A stretch of DNA of 64,000 nt from CBDCZY01 sp965224745 (GTDB taxonomy: Bacteria > Pseudomonadota > Gammaproteobacteria > Methylococcales > Methylomonadaceae). Each line of letters starts with the position of its first letter. Positions within the stretch are counted from its first letter, which is position 1. The translations under genes and the position numbers were made by a program. Of the stretch, positions 1 through 8,428 are shown in pieces. Location: positions 248,001-312,000 of the forward strand of contig CBDCZY010000009.1 of assembly GCA_965224745.1 (NCBI GenBank). Reading direction: 5' to 3'. The notes beneath the pieces were generated by a model. It saw nothing but the letters and a program-made list of their open reading frames with translations, made no database searches and was not told where the DNA came from.

Positions 1-616
1 ATTAAATCATGTTCGGCAATCTCGTCTTGATCTAGCCTATCTTCAAATGTGGTAATAACAGTCACCTGATTTTCTTTATCCAAATATTTAATTAAATCGC
101 GTAATGCCAATCGCACCTCATCCAGGCGATTAATATTAATCGCTTACCAAAAAGGTTCAGTTTGCAATTCCCTCAACAACGGCGCTTGCATTGCCACCGC
201 TGGAATATTCTGTTTTTTAACAAGCTTTTGACAATATCACTTAAAATTTTGGCAATAATCGAAAATGGCAAAATCTTTCTTATCAGAACCGAGTCCAAAC
301 AAATCAGGACATAACCGCGTCCCGCGTCCAATCATCTGCCAGAACTTGGTTGATGATTTAACCTGCTTAAAAAATACCAGATTAACCACTCTGGGCGCAT
401 CCACGCCCGTATCCATCATATCGACCGATACCGCTATTTGCGGATCATGCTCTTCGTATTCATCAACAAAAGTTTCCAGTAACGCTTGTGCCTTGCTCTC
501 GTAATTATCAATCACCCGTAAAAATTGTCCGCTGTATTCAGGATAACTTTTATTAAACCGCTGCTCAATAAACACAGCGTTATCGTGATTTTTTGCAAAG
601 ATAATGGTCTTGCCTA
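1..616 (-). pseudogene. Type I restriction enzyme R subunit (HsdR) remnant
   Basis: The minus strand reads as part of the helicase half of a type I restriction HsdR subunit. The stretch just before the IS630 junction gives GKTIIFAKNHDNAVFIEQRF, and the following frame (237-575) holds the motif V/VI region with MDTGVDAPRVVNLVF and the Q-x-x-GRGTR arginine finger. After FDYCQNFK a TGA stops the frame at 237, yet HsdR-like sequence continues to the window edge in another frame (IKYLDKENQVTVITTFEDR). The 5' part is cut at 616 by IS630. No hsdM or hsdS is visible. The gene is broken by both a frameshift/stop and an insertion and cannot make active enzyme. The family call is secure; how much remains beyond the left edge is unknown. 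Confidence 0.8.
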
Positions 617-624
617 GTACTCCA

Positions 625-1248
625 TCAACATTGTATTGATGGATAGAGTGATTTCAGTTTTATTCTGGCATCCTCAGTCGTAAACCGCCAGTTCACACCA
701 ACAGCTTTTTGATTGCGTTGTTCTTGCCATGCGTTTATTTCAGTTCGTAATGTGTCTTGGTCAGGTATTCTTCGATTCAGGCACTGGCGACTTAACACCC
801 CGATCTCGATCTCCGCCATATCCAGCCAACTGCCATGCTTCGGCGTATAATGAAGCTCCAGTCTTTCAGCAATGCGTTTTGCTTCTTCTGGTTCAAACGC
901 GTCATATAATGAACTCAACTTATGCGTATTTAAATTATCCATCACCAGAACAATTTTCTTGTCCGGAAAATACTGATCAACCAATTCTTTGATTAAATGC
1001 GCCCAGTCTATTTTAGTATGTCGATCGGTTACGTTGACATGTCGCCATCCAATCAGTGGGGCAAACAGCATGAACAGATTACTCACGCCATTGCGTTCAT
1101 ATTCAAAATCAAATATTTCAGGTTCTCCTGGACGCATCGGCAAGGGAATGCGCGTTTCCTTGGTCTGTTGTTTACTGGTTTCATCCATACAGATGAGGAC
1201 TTCATCTTCTGTAAAAGTACGTTGATAAACCGTTAAGATATCCTCCAT
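625..1248 (-). CDS. IS630 transposase OrfB (DDE catalytic part)
   Basis: This is the C-terminal catalytic half of the IS630 transposase. The RNase-H-fold DDE residues are visible: the first Asp in VLICMDETS, the second in IVLVMDNLNTHK, and the acidic residue after YTPKHGSWLDMAEIEIG. The listed start Met is internal; the frame stays open upstream to about 1325, so the protein is probably made only as a frameshift fusion with OrfA. All catalytic residues are present, so the element may be active. Confidence 0.85.
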   Translation of the reverse strand: MEDILTVYQRTFTEDEVLICMDETSKQQTKETRIPLPMRPGEPEIFDFEYERNGVSNLFMLFAPLIGWRHVNVTDRHTKIDWAHLIKELVDQYFPDKKIVLVMDNLNTHKLSSLYDAFEPEEAKRIAERLELHYTPKHGSWLDMAEIEIGVLSRQCLNRRIPDQDTLRTEINAWQEQRNQKAVGVNWRFTTEDARIKLKSLYPSIQC

Positions 1249-1298
1249 CGCACAGACAAAATCAGCATTGGCTTTGGGCGGAATGCACCAGCATTCTT

Positions 1299-1760
1299 TT
1301 AACCAAGGTTTAAGGGCGTTTTTTTGAGTGTTTTTCGAACGGTTTCGCCCGATATCGAGTCGACTATTTTACATTCAACCAATCGATCCGCTAATAAGTT
1401 TAAGGTCCAATTATTATATCCCTCAGGGGCGGATGAACAGGCTGTTGCTACTAAAAACGCTTCCGCTTCGCCATCCAGCTTTTTGGCGCGTCGTCGTGTC
1501 TGGATTTTGGGATTGAGGGCACACTCTATTCCTTCTTCAACAAAGCGCTTTCGTACACGCTGTACTGTCAGATGACTGATGTGTAACGCATTGGCGATCT
1601 TTGCATCGGTTAATGAAGCCTTTGAAATCGCTTCGTCCGCATGAAGCAGTATTTGGGCATGGGTTATTTTGCGGGCGGCGGTTTTTCCCTTTGAGATGAG
1701 GTGCTTTAAATCCTCGCGTTCATCGTTCGGTAGTTTAATTCGGTATTTCTTGGCTGGCAT
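1299..1760 (-). CDS. IS630 transposase OrfA (helix-turn-helix part)
   Basis: This is the N-terminal half of an IS630-type transposase, 153 residues, with a helix-turn-helix DNA-binding region around residues 50-75 (LTDAKIANALHISHLTVQRV) that would bind the element ends. The zero frame ends just after a run of seven A (coding strand, complement of 1319-1325). Slipping back one base there joins the protein to the downstream frame, which continues NALKPWLKECWC and into the catalytic half. This matches the programmed -1 frameshifting reported for some IS630 elements; that it works here is inferred. Confidence 0.85.
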   Translation of the reverse strand: MPAKKYRIKLPNDEREDLKHLISKGKTAARKITHAQILLHADEAISKASLTDAKIANALHISHLTVQRVRKRFVEEGIECALNPKIQTRRRAKKLDGEAEAFLVATACSSAPEGYNNWTLNLLADRLVECKIVDSISGETVRKTLKKTPLNLG

Positions 1761-1846
1761 GGTTTAATCCTAAATATCATATTCTTGGTATCGATACTTA
1801 AGATATTACATTAAATACGTATCAGAACAAAATTGTTGGAGCACTA

Positions 1847-2218
1847 GTACTCCATCAACATTGTATTGAAGGATAGAGTGATTTCAGTTTTATTCTGGCA
1901 TCCTCAGTCGTAAATCGCCAGTTCACACCAACAGCTTTTTGATTGCGTTGTTCTTGCCATGCGTTTATTTCAGTTCGTAATGTGTCTTGGTCAGGTATTC
2001 TTCGATTCAGGCACTGGCGACTTAACACCCCGATCTCGATCTCCGCCATATCCAGCCAACTGCCATGCTTCGGCGTATAATGAAGCTCCAGTCTTTCAGC
2101 AATGCGTCTTGCTTCTTCTGGTTCAAACGCGTCATATAATGAACTCAACTTATGCGTATTTAAATTATCCATCACCAGAACAATTTTCTTGTCCGGAAAA
2201 TACTGATCAACCAATTCT
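1847..2218 (-). mobile_element. Second IS630 copy, truncated
   Basis: From 1847 the sequence repeats the left end of the preceding IS630 almost base for base and encodes the last ~119 residues of the same transposase (one Lys-to-Arg change, FEPEEARRIAE). Identity ends at 2218, inside the catalytic domain, where sequence leading to the IS3 end at 2223 begins. The two copies share a single TA, so they sit in direct tandem. The N-terminal half and the right end are missing, so this copy is dead. Confidence 0.85.
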
Positions 2219-2525
2219 GAAATGGTTTAATAAAACAGGACACCTCTAAAGGCAGATATATAATGTCAAATAGAGGTGAACATGAACAAGAAAACTACAC
2301 ACACCAGACCAAAATATACGCTTGAATTCAAACAAGATGCAGCGCAATTAGTGATAAAAAAAGGCTATACCCATCAGCAAGCAGCTGATCATCTGGGTGT
2401 ATCATTTAAGTGCGATTGGAAGATGGGTCAGAGCAGAGCGAGGCCCTGAAAATGATTCGAGTAAAAAGACGAGCTCTTTAAAATTAAGTGCTCAGAGCGA
2501 ACTCATTAGATTACGTAAGGAAAAC

Positions 2526-3289
2526 GGCATTGCTAATTTAGTATAGTTTTATGTTAGAATTAAATTTTTGATATCTTTCTAAAGAGAGCGAGAAATTTAA
2601 TGGAATGCCCTAAATGCAAATCTAATAAAAACATCAAAGATGGTATCGTAAAACAAAAGCAGCGTTACAAATGTAAAGAATGTAATTTTCGATATACTGT
2701 TGCTAGTGGCTCGGGAGCCAAACCATTCTATTTAAGAAAGATGGCTCTTCAATTATATCTTGAAGGATTAGGGTTTCGTTCAATTGGTCGGGTTTTGAAC
2801 GTAAGCAATGTCACGGTACTAAATTGGATTAGATCCTTTGGTGAGCAAGTTGCCGAATTGAAAAGTCCTGAACAAGTGATTTATGCTGAGATGGATGAAA
2901 TGCATACCTATGTGGGTCAAAAAAAAGCTATAAATGGATATGGATTGCTGTTGATAGATATGGGAAAAAATTCATCAATTTCATTGTTGGCGACCGAAGC
3001 GTACAGACAGGACAAAAACTCTGGGAAGGAATTGAAGATCAATTAAATGGAACAATAGCAACCGATTATTGGCAGCCCTATGAACATTTTATTCCTAGCG
3101 AAAAACACGTTCAATCCAAAGCTGAAACATACACAGTTGAAGGCTACAATAGTATCTTTAGACATTTTCTTGCACGAATGAGAAGAAAGACAAAATGTTA
3201 CACAAAAAGTGTTCGAATGCTTGAGCTGTCTATATTACTCTTAATGCATAAAAGAAATGGAACGTTAACTATACTAAATTAGCAATGCC
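2526..3289 (+). mobile_element. IS1-family insertion sequence, copy 1 (764 bp)
   Basis: Perfect inverted repeats of at least 20 bp (GGCATTGCTAATTTAGTATA at the left and its complement at the right) bound a 764-bp element. It is flanked by an 8-bp direct repeat AGGAAAAC (2518-2525 and 3290-3297). It carries one two-frame transposase. A second 764-bp copy lies at 45275-46038 in the opposite orientation, in a different target. Intact ends, duplicated target and repeat copies suggest recent activity. Confidence 0.92.
2600..3282 (+). CDS. IS1-family transposase (InsA/InsB, -1 frameshift)
   Basis: The first frame (2600-3046) begins with a zinc-finger-like CPKC...CKEC pair and a helix-turn-helix segment, as in InsA. 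At a run of eight A near 2920 a -1 slip gives QKKSYKWIWIAVDRYGKKFI and then the catalytic half up to a TAG at 3282, with RMRRKTKCYTKSVRMLE near the end. Frameshifting on an A-rich heptamer is established for IS1. The zero-frame end after the slip is probably non-functional. The family is certain; activity is likely but not shown. Confidence 0.88.
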
Positions 3290-3404
3290 AGGAAAACGAT
3301 GAGTTACGAATGGAGCGCGAAATATTAAAAAAGGCGGCGGTCTTCTTTGCCAAAGAAGTCGGATAAAGTACGGATTTATTCGAGAGCAACAGAAAACCTA
3401 TCCT

Positions 3405-4232
3405 GTGATTATATTGTGTCGAGTGATGCAAGTCAGTAGTAGTGCGTATTATGCCTGGTTGCAAGCAGCTGACGACCCAGAAAAGGCTCGTCAAAAGGAA
3501 CAGCTTGAAGCCAAAGTTTGTGAGCTGTTTGAAGCGAATAGAAAAGTTTATGGGTCGCGTCGTTTATCCGGTGCTTTAAAAGAAGCTGGTATTGATGCTG
3601 GGCGCTATAAAACCCGCCGATTAATGGCTGATTTGGGCTTAGAAGTGCGTTATCCTAAGCGTTTTAAAGTGACCACGGATAGTCATCACAATGAAGCGAT
3701 TTCACCGAATAAACTGGATCGTCAATTTGAAGTAATCGAACCTAACACTGTCTGGACAACGGATATTACCTACGTTTGGACGCTTGAAGGTTGGCTCTAT
3801 GTCGCTGTCGTCATGGACTTATTTTCTCGGCAGGTCGTGGGCTGGGCAATAGATGACCACATGCGCACATCTTTGTGTGTCAGTGCTTTACAAATGGCTT
3901 TCTGGCGGCGCAAACCAGAACCGGGTGTCCTTCATCACTCAGATCGAGGTAGCCAATATGCAAGCCATGAATACCGTAAACATCTGAGTATTATGAGCAG
4001 GGAGCAAAGTATGAGCCGAAAAGGTAATTGTTGGGACAATGCACCAACAGAGCGATTTTTTCGTAGCCTTAAGCATGAACAATTGAATTATGAGCGGTTC
4101 AAAACCAAAGCGGAAGCAAAGTTGAGTATTATTGATTATTTAGCTTTTTATAATGGGAAACGTAAGCATTCAAAACTAGGATATTTATCGCCTTTAGATT
4201 TTGAATGCGATTTTTTTAAGAAGGTGGCTTAA
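3405..4232 (+). CDS. IS3-family transposase OrfB (DDE)
   Basis: The reading frame is open from about 3364 and encodes the integrase-like half of an IS3 transposase: an HTH_21-type segment, then the rve core with TTDITYV (first Asp), HHSDRGSQYAS (second Asp) and the catalytic Glu in NAPTERFFRSLKHE. The end FYNGKRKHSKLGYLSPLDFE is typical of the family. The catalytic residues are intact, but the protein normally needs frameshift fusion to OrfA, which is broken here. Confidence 0.88.
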   Translation: MIILCRVMQVSSSAYYAWLQAADDPEKARQKEQLEAKVCELFEANRKVYGSRRLSGALKEAGIDAGRYKTRRLMADLGLEVRYPKRFKVTTDSHHNEAISPNKLDRQFEVIEPNTVWTTDITYVWTLEGWLYVAVVMDLFSRQVVGWAIDDHMRTSLCVSALQMAFWRRKPEPGVLHHSDRGSQYASHEYRKHLSIMSREQSMSRKGNCWDNAPTERFFRSLKHEQLNYERFKTKAEAKLSIIDYLAFYNGKRKHSKLGYLSPLDFECDFFKKVA

Positions 4233-4257
4233 AGAAGTGTCCTGTTTTTGTTGACCA

Positions 4258-4395
4258 TTACATACTCGTCGGGGACGGGTATCCAGCCCCACGGATGGCA
4301 AGCCGAAATTCATTCATGAAGTCTGGATTCCGGCCATCCCTTCCGGAATGACGATCTTAAAAAATGAATTATGTAATCTGACAAAGTAGAATTAA
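4258..4395. repeat. Short inverted-repeat element, copy 1 (left end lost)
   Basis: This gene-free stretch ends in TGACAAAGTAGAATTAA (4379-4395), the same terminal sequence seen at 8368-8384 and, slightly altered, at 24249-24263. The left terminus is missing; the first bases after the IS3 end, TTACATA, match the bases that follow the terminal repeat in the copy at 24111, so IS3 insertion probably removed it. The interior (CTGGATACCCGT in complement) resembles that of the 24.1-kb copy. No coding potential. Confidence 0.55.
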
Positions 4396-4401
4396 AGTGT
4401 A

Positions 4402-6084
4402 TTAAAACGATGTTCTGCGATACTCTCGGTAACAAGGTTCCCAAAAATTTTTTGCTAATGCCGCGTCAACCGCATCTTCATGAACGGAAACCGCAACACC
4501 GTCTGCCATCGCTTGTAGCGCCACTGCCTTAGCAATCGCTAAACTGGCTTCACGTGCCTTAGCCAGACTGGGCAACAAAGCTTGACCAGTACCCAACACT
4601 CGCGGGGAGAGATCAGCCAATGCTTTACTCGCTGCCATGAGCATATTCTCGGTGACACGATTTGCATCCACTGCTATCACTCCCAACCCAACCCCGGGAA
4701 AGATATAACTATTATTGCACTGTACTACTGGTATTTTTTGGCCTTGATAGAAAACTGGATCAAAAGGGCTTCCTGTAGCCACCATCGCTTTTCCTTGAGT
4801 CCATTCAATTAAGTTTTGTGGGTTGGCTTCCGCTCTTGAATTAGGATTGGAAAGAGGAAATATGATGGGCTGCTCAACCGTTGCCGCCATCGTTTTAATG
4901 ATCTGTTCTGAAAACAAACCTGGTTGACCCGAAACACCCACTAAAACAGTTGGTTGCACATTTTTGACAACATCTAACAAGCTTATTGGGTAATCGCACC
5001 GCCATTCTTCCACTAAGTTATCTGCTTGGGCCAAGCGGCGTTGAAAATCTAGAAGTCCCGACTGGCGTTGTGTTACTAAACCGGCTTGATCCACCATGAA
5101 AATTCGGCTCCGCGCTTCAGGTTCACTGAGTCCTTCAACCATAGAAAAGGCAATAATTTGCTCAGCAATGCCACAACCCGCAGATCCTGCACCGACAAAA
5201 ACCACTCTCTGGTCAGCTAATCGTTCGCCTTTGGCTACACATGCCGCTAACAAGGTGCCTACCGTAACAGCAGCGGTACCTTGAATATCATCATTAAAAC
5301 AACAAAGTTGATTACGATAACGATTCAATAAAGGCATGGCATTGGCTTGAGCGAAATCTTCAAATTGTAATAACGCTTTTGGCCAACGTAACTTGACGGC
5401 TTGGATAAAAGCATCAACAAAAGCATAGTAGTCATCGCCTTTAATTCGCTCGTGACGCCAGCCCATGTACATGGGATCTTTTATCAAATCTTCATTATTA
5501 CTGCCAACATCCAATACTACCGGCAACGTATAGGCCGGGCTGATGCCGCCACAGGCGGTATATAATGCTAATTTACCAACCGGAATACCCATACCGCCGA
5601 TACCTTGATCGCCCAGCCCTAATATCCGTTCACCATCAGTTACCACGATCACTTTAACATTGTGCTTAGTGGCGTTTTGCAGCATATAGTCAATTCGGTC
5701 TTTATCCGGATAGCTAATAAACAACCCACGCTTGCGTCGATATATTCTTGAAAACTGTTGACATGCCTCACCTACCGTTGGTGTATATATCAACGGCATC
5801 AGCTCTTCTAAATGATCCTTGAGGATACGAAAATACAAGGTTTCGTTGGTATCCTGAACATTTCTCAGATAGATATGTTTTTCGATATCCGAGTGATAAG
5901 CATTCAGCTGTTCATAGGCTCGAATAGCCTGCTCATCGATAGTTTCAATATTGTGCGGCAGTAAGCCTTCCAGATTAAATTGCTGTCGTTCCTGGTCGCT
6001 AAACGCGCTACCTTTATTCAGCAAAGGTGTTTCCAGTAATATCGGGCCGGCAAAGGGGATATATAAATGACGTTTGTTTTCCAT
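4402..6084 (-). CDS. maeA: NAD-dependent malic enzyme
   Basis: Oxidative decarboxylation of malate to pyruvate with NAD. The 560-residue protein follows the E. coli MaeA/SfcA type along its whole length: the N-terminal RHLYIPFAGPILLETPLLNK, the malic enzyme signature FNDDIQGTAAVTVGTL (residues ~265-280), the dinucleotide-binding VFVGAGSAGCGIAEQI, and the closing YREYRRTSF. The catalytic Tyr (LIYTPTVGEACQ) and the metal site EDFAQ are present. The ATG at 6084 is preceded by GAAGGAAG, a ribosome site at short spacing. It stands alone, with a 550-bp gap upstream. In a methylotroph it would link C4 acids to pyruvate; that role is inferred. Confidence 0.95.
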   Translation of the reverse strand: MENKRHLYIPFAGPILLETPLLNKGSAFSDQERQQFNLEGLLPHNIETIDEQAIRAYEQLNAYHSDIEKHIYLRNVQDTNETLYFRILKDHLEELMPLIYTPTVGEACQQFSRIYRRKRGLFISYPDKDRIDYMLQNATKHNVKVIVVTDGERILGLGDQGIGGMGIPVGKLALYTACGGISPAYTLPVVLDVGSNNEDLIKDPMYMGWRHERIKGDDYYAFVDAFIQAVKLRWPKALLQFEDFAQANAMPLLNRYRNQLCCFNDDIQGTAAVTVGTLLAACVAKGERLADQRVVFVGAGSAGCGIAEQIIAFSMVEGLSEPEARSRIFMVDQAGLVTQRQSGLLDFQRRLAQADNLVEEWRCDYPISLLDVVKNVQPTVLVGVSGQPGLFSEQIIKTMAATVEQPIIFPLSNPNSRAEANPQNLIEWTQGKAMVATGSPFDPVFYQGQKIPVVQCNNSYIFPGVGLGVIAVDANRVTENMLMAASKALADLSPRVLGTGQALLPSLAKAREASLAIAKAVALQAMADGVAVSVHEDAVDAALAKNFWEPCYREYRRTSF

Positions 6085-6765
6085 GTCTTCCTTCTCGTTA
6101 GTTAGGAGCTACACTTTGTTGATTTGTTCCTAGTCTTTAAAATTCCAGGTTTTTATCCATTCTTGTGCAATGGCTATTGTGTCACTGTTGATTTCATCCA
6201 AAAGGTTGTAATGGCATAGCGGGCTGCAATCAAGGTACACCCAATAATACTGAATTTAGCAAACGCCGTTTTTGAAGATAATACGGGAACACTGAGCATA
6301 GTGGAATTAATAGATATTGTTAGCTGCCCTTTTACACCATCTTTAAGTATGAGCCAAACCCTAATGAAACAGTTTTATATAAAAAGTGTTCTTTCTGAAA
6401 TGCCATTTGCCGTGTATTTGGATTGTTTGCAGCTCTAAACACTGTTCAAAAAAAATACGCAAATTAAATTAAATTATGTTATTTAACGCTAGTAGATGAA
6501 GTACCCATACTAAACGTGAATATTTCACAAAAATTGTGTGCGTTACATCACAAAACCATTCCCGTAAAGTTTGTATACTGCAAATAGAGTAAACTAATAT
6601 TAAAAGCTATTTTTTTGCGCAAGATTAGTTTACTTGAGGTCGGGATTAAAGGTTTCAGCGCTAAAAAAGTATTCATTTCTGAAACCTTGCAGCAAGTGGC
6701 TGAAGAAGCAGGTTAAAAATTCTGTCCTATTTTTTAACAATGATCCTCCACGGAATATTATATAT
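6085..6765. other. Intergenic region between maeA and the PilZ gene
   Basis: About 680 bases without a supported gene. It must hold the maeA promoter (minus strand) and that of the PilZ gene. An open frame reaches upstream of 6766 to a TTG at 6634, but the predicted residues have no PilZ or YcgR character, so I treat them as leader. AT-rich; no clear terminator or repeat. Confidence 0.5.
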
Positions 6766-7416
6766 ATGGATAAAAGTTCATCATCTTCATCTGGTAAGCT
6801 ACGACTAGAGTGTGGTCAACCCATTCATCTACAGCATATGAACGGAAACGAAACGACTCGTCAGCAGGTTAAACTGATCGGCTGGGAAACCGGCAAAAGT
6901 TTAATCGTAAAACCACCTAGCATATCAAGTTGGCTTCTACTCTTGCCAGCAAACATCAATTTTGTAACGCGGTTATTTTCCGGTAGCAGCGCCTATGCGT
7001 TCGAAACCACAATGCTATGTATCCATCATGAGCCGTTTGATTACTTTCATTTAGCTTACCCAAAGAAGACCAAATCCAGTAAGGTTCGCATGGCCCCGCG
7101 CGTCAAAATCGACATGGAAGTTTCCTTGACCCTTAAGGACAACAAGGTGACTGTTGTTAAAGCACTCGACGCCAGTCGGAGTGGTATGGCTGTTTTAGGG
7201 CCAGATAATTTAACCAATATCGGTGACCAGCTAAAACTGTGTTTCGATATCACGAGTACTGATAAAACCCATTCCTTCTGCGAGATGGTCGTTGTACGCA
7301 ACTCACGTCCATCAAACGACAATCCATCCGAAAGTATTTTTGGCGTAGAATTTTTTAACTTGGATCGCGAAAAGACCTTAACCCTTTCAGAATTCCTATA
7401 CGAGCAGCAAGGCTAA
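6766..7416 (+). CDS. PilZ-domain protein, YcgR-like c-di-GMP receptor
   Basis: From ATG 6766 the protein has 216 residues. The N-terminal ~100 residues look like the YcgR-type beta domain; the C-terminal half is a PilZ domain with both c-di-GMP signatures, the arginine pair in KVRMAPRVKI and DASRSGM (the D-x-S-x-x-G motif). Such proteins bind cyclic di-GMP and adjust motility, secretion or polysaccharide synthesis. The frame could extend 44 codons to a TTG at 6634; I prefer the ATG because the extra part looks unlike the family, although no strong ribosome site precedes either. No flagellar or polysaccharide genes are adjacent, so the target is unknown. Confidence 0.75.
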   Translation: MDKSSSSSSGKLRLECGQPIHLQHMNGNETTRQQVKLIGWETGKSLIVKPPSISSWLLLLPANINFVTRLFSGSSAYAFETTMLCIHHEPFDYFHLAYPKKTKSSKVRMAPRVKIDMEVSLTLKDNKVTVVKALDASRSGMAVLGPDNLTNIGDQLKLCFDITSTDKTHSFCEMVVVRNSRPSNDNPSESIFGVEFFNLDREKTLTLSEFLYEQQG

Positions 7417-7655
7417 GTTAGCTGGAGCCACTCCGAGAGTCAGCGTATCCTCTTCTGAGGATGATTGCTATTAACGAGTCAGGTTTACGGGAAAGACAAC
7501 CATGAAAAAGTTACAGTCAAATTGGAAATGGCCTTAAAAAACACAGTCAATCATGTTAGTTTTTTGCGAGTAGATAGTCCCTCTATTCAGTTTTCATTCA
7601 TGTTATCCTAGGCGGGCTTTTTTGAGCAATAATGAAACTAAAACAGGAGAACAAC

Positions 7656-8204
7656 ATGTCTGATCGAATCGTCTTGAGAACGGGTGAATCGCTGGTAGCC
7701 GGAGGTCCTCCCGGTACTGCCGCAGAACCTGAAATTATCATTGGTGAGCTAGACGGTCCCGTCGGAACTGCCTTGGCAACTTTGACCGGTGACCAGGTAA
7801 AAGGCCATACCCGTGTATTTGCCATTTTGAACACTGATATTCAAGTGCGGCCTGTAACCTTAATGGTGAGTAAAGTCACTGTAAAAGACAACCGTTATAC
7901 CAATATCCTGATGGGTACGGTACAAGCTGCAATTGCAAACGGCGTATTAGATGCTGTCCGTGCAGGCGATATTCCTAAAGAGAAAGCCAACGATTTGGGA
8001 ATAATTGTTTCCGTTTGGCTTAACCCGAGTGTTGCCAAGGATGACAATCTGGATCACCAAATATTATTCGACATTCACCGCAAAGCGACTGCACAAGCCA
8101 TTAATAAAGCGATGAACAATAAGCCGGATATTGATTGGTTGTTGGAAAATCAAGATAAAATTACCCATAAATATTTTCAAATGGGTTTGGACGGTAAAAT
8201 TTAG
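7656..8204 (+). CDS. Formaldehyde-activating enzyme (Fae) paralogue
   Basis: A 182-residue Fae-family protein. Fae condenses formaldehyde with tetrahydromethanopterin in the cytoplasm. Family features include GESLVAGGPPG, EIIIGELDGPVGTALA and the C-terminal helix pairing region. ATG 7656 follows AGGAG at good spacing; an upstream in-frame ATG at 7632 lacks one. In characterised Fae the segment A-H-I-D-L-I-I-G carries a histidine regarded as catalytic; here the matching segment is AEPEIIIG, so by my reading the His is Glu24. The protein is thus probably a divergent Fae2/Fae3-type paralogue rather than the main enzyme. It is convergent with the fhc operon whose pathway it resembles. Confidence 0.8.
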   Translation: MSDRIVLRTGESLVAGGPPGTAAEPEIIIGELDGPVGTALATLTGDQVKGHTRVFAILNTDIQVRPVTLMVSKVTVKDNRYTNILMGTVQAAIANGVLDAVRAGDIPKEKANDLGIIVSVWLNPSVAKDDNLDHQILFDIHRKATAQAINKAMNNKPDIDWLLENQDKITHKYFQMGLDGKI

Positions 8205-8216
8205 GTTCTGATCAGC

Positions 8217-8254
8217 TAAGCAGCCTGGCTAAACGATTTGAAGTTTGGCTGCTT
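8217..8254 (+). terminator. Possible terminator hairpin after the Fae-like gene
   Basis: AAGCAGCC...AAAC, a loop GATTTGAA, and GTTTGGCTGCTT form an imperfect stem 13 bases after the stop codon. The T tract is weak, so termination is plausible but not strong. Confidence 0.4.
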
Positions 8255-8384
8255 AATTCTACTTTGTCATTACTAAAATGTAGTTGCCATAGCAGTAGGG
8301 CAAATCAACGCTGATTGGTGCGTAAAACGCACCCTACAAATAACTTTTGTGTGGTCTCCGCTAAATGTGACAAAGTAGAATTAA
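8253..8384. repeat. Short inverted-repeat element, copy 2 (complete)
   Basis: A 132-bp segment bounded by a perfect 17-bp inverted repeat: TTAATTCTACTTTGTCA at 8253-8269 and its complement at 8368-8384. The interior contains a second palindrome (GTAGGG...CGCACCCTAC). There is no coding capacity. Related ends occur at 4379-4395 and 24111-24263. The structure resembles a MITE, though the interiors differ between copies. Confidence 0.6.
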
Positions 8385-8428
8385 CTCTTAGTCCAACAAA
8401 CTAACTGCAAGTATAGGAAAGTTAAGCT

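Larger units (their letters stand above)
617..1844 (-). mobile_element. IS630-family insertion sequence, apparently complete
   Basis: The ends are imperfect inverted repeats: GTACTCCATCAACATTGTAT at the left and GTGCTCCAACAATTTTGTTC as the complement of the right. Each is bordered by TA (615-616 and 1845-1846), the dinucleotide target that IS630/Tc1-type elements duplicate. It carries a transposase in two overlapping frames (OrfA 1299-1760, OrfB 625-1248 and upstream). It inserted into the hsdR remnant, and a second partial copy starts directly after its right TA. Confidence 0.85.
2283..3366 (+). pseudogene. IS3 OrfA, frameshifted and split by IS1
   Basis: OrfA starts at ATG 2283 (MNKKTTHTRPKYTLEFKQDA), the usual helix-turn-helix protein of IS3 elements. 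Near 2405 an extra T shifts the frame: TCATTTAAGTGCG should read TCATTAAGTGCG, which restores SLSAIGRWVRAERGPEND. The restored frame runs to LRKEN at 2525, where the IS1-family element interrupts, and resumes at 3290 as DELRMEREILKKAAVFFAKE before a stop at 3366. Two independent lesions make this a clear pseudogene. Confidence 0.85.
2223..4257 (+). mobile_element. IS3-family insertion sequence, interrupted by an IS1-family element
   Basis: The terminal inverted repeats read TGGTTTAATAAAACAGGACA at the left and TGGTCAACAAAAACAGGACA as the complement of the right. Between them are orfA and orfB of an IS3-type transposase. OrfA carries a one-base frameshift and is split by the IS1-family element at 2526-3289, so the element cannot move by itself. 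I see no clear target duplication. Its right end appears to have removed the left end of a short inverted-repeat element (see 4258-4395). Confidence 0.85.

Noticed and set aside
6634..6765. N-terminal extension of the PilZ protein from TTG
   Set aside because: The extra 44 residues do not look like the family and no ribosome site supports the TTG.
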